DNA of 64,000 nucleotides from Prinsepia uniflora (lineage: Eukaryota > Streptophyta > Magnoliopsida > Rosales > Rosaceae), in NCBI GenBank assembly GCA_032719365.1, contig CM064870.1, positions 28,537,066 through 28,601,065 on the forward strand, read 5' to 3'. Shown here piece after piece: positions 61,016 through 64,000 of this stretch; position 1 is the first letter of the stretch, and each line of letters begins with the position of its first letter. The position numbers and the translations under genes are program-made. The notes under the pieces were generated by a model that did not search any database, had not been told where the DNA came from, and worked only from the letters and a program-made list of their open reading frames with translations.

Positions 61016-63391
61016 TGTAACAACCCATCTCAATCCCCCCCGGGATTAACACGGGATATGCCATACTACCGTCTGACATAAAGTATCAGACAAGGGATAA
61101 TTCAAAACCTTCAGCCCGTCCGACTTCTAGAGCGCGCTAGGATCCAGTGGAGGAGTGTGATGTCTCGGTCTCTACTACAGCCCGCATCCGTGATCAACCT
61201 GAAGGGCATTAAAATCATTAAAAGCTGTGAGTGGACGAAAAGCGATAAATTCATAAAAACACATTTCATAAAGAAACATTTATGCCCTTCACTAAAAAGC
61301 ATGCATGCATATGAAAATCATTTACCAAACCATGTATTAGGGTCTCAACCCCAAATTCCATAAATCCAAAACATACGGGCCCCTGCCCAAATCCATTTAC
61401 ACAAATTCATAACATAATAACCATATGTGGGAACTCAGCCCAAAACCGTAAATCCGAGTATGTGGGTCATTGCCTAAATCCATAAAACACAAAGATATCA
61501 TTTCTAAAATCCAATTGTCATTTCATAAATCCAACAACCATGTTTACCAAATAACATATAACCAATCCTATCACGATTTCCAAAGCTACGTGTGTGCTAC
61601 CCGGGGTCTCAAATCCTAAGTCTCTCCAGGGTCCACCCAGGTCAATATCCGCAGATCATTGACCCTCCCTGGGGGTTATAATCCATATATGCCTTCCTAA
61701 GAGTAAGGTACCCCACGGAGGCGACTCCACTCAGTTAGTGCTCCGTGACTACTCCGAGGTCCACCCATGCCAACGATCTGCGGATGGTATATGAAAAACC
61801 ATTTCGTAATCATTCTCAAAACTTTTAAACCTTTCAAAGGATCCATGCCTGGTCCCCATAAACCGTCATGAAACCAGAAATCCATGTTTCCAAATCCAAA
61901 TCCATTTAGGGTCTCCGAACTAGAAATCACATTATAAAACACAATTGGGACTCATACCCGATATCATAACCAATTGGGCCTCAAGCCCGATCATGTAAAC
62001 CAACTAGGCCTCAAGCCCGATTTCGTAAACCAACTGGGCCTCAAGCCTGATTTCGTAAACCAAATGGGCCTCGAGCCCGATTTCATAAACCAACTGGGCC
62101 TCGAGCCCGATGCCTTATTAAAACAAATGGACTCGAAGTCCGATAGTTCGTAAATCAAATGAGTCTCATGCCCCATTCCATATTTTCAAATCTTAAATCA
62201 ATTCACGAATCAATTGGGCCCTTGGCCCGATAATGTAACTAAAATGGACTTCAAGTCTGAGGGTTTTCAAAACAAAATGGATCTCATGCCCGAGTTCACC
62301 TTTTCAAATCCAAAACCTTTTCATTAAACCATTACCAAAATCACAAGCATGTATAACCACAGCTCGAAATACGTGTAATTATGTAAATCACCATTATCCC
62401 AATCATCATCATAGAAATCACATATGTAAAACATATAAAACATTTATGCATGCATCACAGTTTAGAAAATCAAGGTCCACTCACAGACCGTACTAAGCTG
62501 CCGCCTCGATTTGCATGCTATACGACATCCCGAGCTAATAACTGTCACCGGGACTCCCAAACCTGTCTAATCGACATCCCGAGCTAATAAGTCTTTTTAA
62601 ACTAGATCCTAAACCTTCGAACATCCCGAACTATATCGAAACGATGTCCAATCGACAGGAAACCAGTTCCAAAATTTTCCTTACATCGAATAGATTAAAA
62701 GTCATGTTGACAACATCCCCAAAATACCCCCCACGTGCCCCCACGCGTCGTCGCAAGCGATTGACCATGTAGCCCACGCGCCAACCACTGTTCATCTTCA
62801 ACCTTGGTCGAACCCGGTTCGGTTCTGACCTGCAAAGCCGGTCCGACTGAACCGGCGTGACCAGTTTAACACTCTAATTCACCCATTTTGACTCCATTTT
62901 CAATTCCGTTTAATCCTACACCCTCATCTAAACATTTACCATCTATTCATGATTTTAAAACTGGAAAATCAAGCTCGTAACTTACCTTCTCGATCGAAAA
63001 ATAGACGGTCAACCTCCTCCGTTGTCTTCGGCCACCACAGGCCACCTCAGGCCTTGCTTCCAAGCTTGTTCGACTCCTTGTAACCTCAGAAACATCATCC
63101 AATGAACCAAATCAATCAACAACCCTCAAATTATGATTTGCCATTTTTGGACCCAAACATAACATTTTAGAGAAAACCACTTACTGTAGTCGTCGTGCAC
63201 GACCGTGGCCATCGGTCATCCGTCCTCGTACGTTTGACTCCTCGTGTCAAAATTCAACATTTTATCCAATATCAGGGGCAAAACAGTCATTTTACATCGC
63301 CGTCCGATTTCGCTCAACTAATCACCGATTAATCTCACCAATCCTTCATTAGTCACTAATTTAATCCCGGAATTCAGCACGGGTCGTTACG
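61016..63391 (-). repeat. Minus-strand solo LTR with CAAGG target-site duplication
   Basis: A 2376-bp LTR flanked by CAAGG at 61011-61015 and 63392-63396. Its plus-strand ends are TGTAACAACCC and GGGTCGTTACG; the last base is G where A is expected, a single decay change. It has no internal region. It includes the 30-bp repeat array at 61944-62236 and the CCACGCG/CACTGTTCA block near 62730-62800. A terminal GTCCACTCACAG motif lies near 62475. Confidence 0.85.
61944..62236 (-). repeat. Imperfect 30-bp tandem repeat array in the solo LTR
   Basis: Units containing TGGGCCTCAAGCCCGA followed by TTTCGTAAACCAAC repeat with a 30-bp period, most regularly at 61974-62115 (five units). More diverged units lie on both sides. 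The GGGCCT...AGCCC core can pair with itself. Confidence 0.85.
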
Positions 63392-63396
63392 CAAGG

Positions 63397-64000
63397 GGCA
63401 ATTTGGTCTTTTTGCTGTGCATTGGGATATGTGCCTAGTAAAATTGGGACACCTGATGCATTGGGATTTGTGCCCAATGGTTGTGGGACACTTGTCCCAT
63501 CTTTGGATGGTTGTAGAACCTGGTTAGCCGCCTCACTCTAAAATTAAATAAGGGCTGATATTTGTACACGGGCTTGGGGAAGAAAACACATAAAATAGAG
63601 GATGGAGAGAAAACAGAGAAGTGCAGTGTGTGTGATCGTGAACCCAGACCCTCCTAAACCTTACCAGATGCCTGGGATGTGGGAAGGAGAGTTGGAAAGG
63701 GAACTTAGACGCACGTGGTGGTGGCCACGACGGGGCACGACGACAAAGTTAAAGTCAAAACCATGAAATCTTGTTCTAAATTTGTAACTGATGGTTTGGG
63801 TTTGGAAGGTTAATGAATGATTTGGTTCATTGGAACATGTTTCTGAGGATGCTAGGAAGCTGTAGAGCTTGGAAGGGAGGCCTGATGTGGACGGTGGCCG
63901 TGGAACCCGTAAAAAGGTAAGTTGGATTCAAAAATGGTAAGTTGAGGTTTGGTGTTTGTTGTGAGGTTTTGACGATTGGAATTTGTTTCTAGAGGTTCTA
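63397..64000 (+). repeat. Continuation of the plus-strand LTR begun at 60721
   Basis: GGCAATTTGGTCTTTTT rejoins the U3 sequence cut at 61015. A short imperfect duplication (GCATTGGGAT...TGTGCC) lies at 63420-63475. It runs off the window, and no coding was seen. Confidence 0.65.

Noticed and set aside
61944..62236. CRISPR-like regular repeats
   Set aside because: The 30-bp units are contiguous and imperfect with no unique spacers, and they lie inside a plant LTR.

Overview
The window is plant nuclear DNA, most likely from a dicot, and more than 90% of it is LTR-retrotransposon sequence. The evidence is chromodomain-bearing Ty3/gypsy polyproteins (Tekay/Del-like chromoviruses), a Ty1/copia polyprotein, primer-binding sites matching plant initiator tRNA-Met, a spliced plant NAC-alpha gene and a class III (secretory plant) peroxidase pseudogene. 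No bacterial genes, CRISPR arrays or rRNA/tRNA genes were seen.

Layout, left to right. Bases 1-4957 are a minus-strand Tat/Athila-like element (internal region, tRNA-Asp-type PBS, one 2.2 kb LTR) whose other end lies outside the window. It sits in the 5' LTR of an old plus-strand gypsy-type element with a PBS and PPT but no recognisable coding internal region (LTR remnant 4958-5932, internal 5933-9125). The 3' LTR of that element runs from 9126 to 46706 in three pieces (9126-10365, 13068-13891, 45731-46706). It is split by a truncated minus-strand LTR (10366-13067) and by chromovirus C (13892-45725, plus strand, TSD TGAGA). C is itself split twice. The first split is a minus-strand tandem, A (LTR, internal, LTR, truncated internal; 16950-30372, exact 7419-bp period). 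The second is a complete minus-strand element, B (32893-43007). The stack is therefore three insertion levels deep on the 3' side.

The old element ends inside a coding exon. Directly after its 3' LTR (46707 on) lie exons 2, 3 and 4 of a class III peroxidase. Exon 4 is split again by an intact Ty1/copia element (47226-52375) with two 208-bp LTRs and a GTATA target-site duplication. The peroxidase has frameshifts and is dead; its 5' part must lie to the left of this window.

Convergent to the pseudogene is the one intact host gene, a four-exon nascent polypeptide-associated complex alpha subunit (53091-54467, minus strand). Beyond it are a decayed LINE reverse-transcriptase tail (55036-55610), an AT-rich unclassified stretch (55611-56025) and a second LTR-only nest. 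That nest holds a minus-strand LTR (56026-60720) carrying a plus-strand solo LTR (56590-59053, TSD CATCC), then a plus-strand LTR (60721-end) carrying a minus-strand solo LTR (61016-63391, TSD CAAGG).

The most interesting signals outside the coding parts are in the LTRs. One is a phased array of five TGACGTCA palindromes plus G-boxes in the A LTRs. The second is a U3 block shared by several otherwise different LTR families. The third is a set of short near-palindromic repeat arrays. Coordinates of LTR ends, PBSs, TSDs and splice junctions were read by eye; boundaries of truncated LTRs are approximate to about 20 bases.
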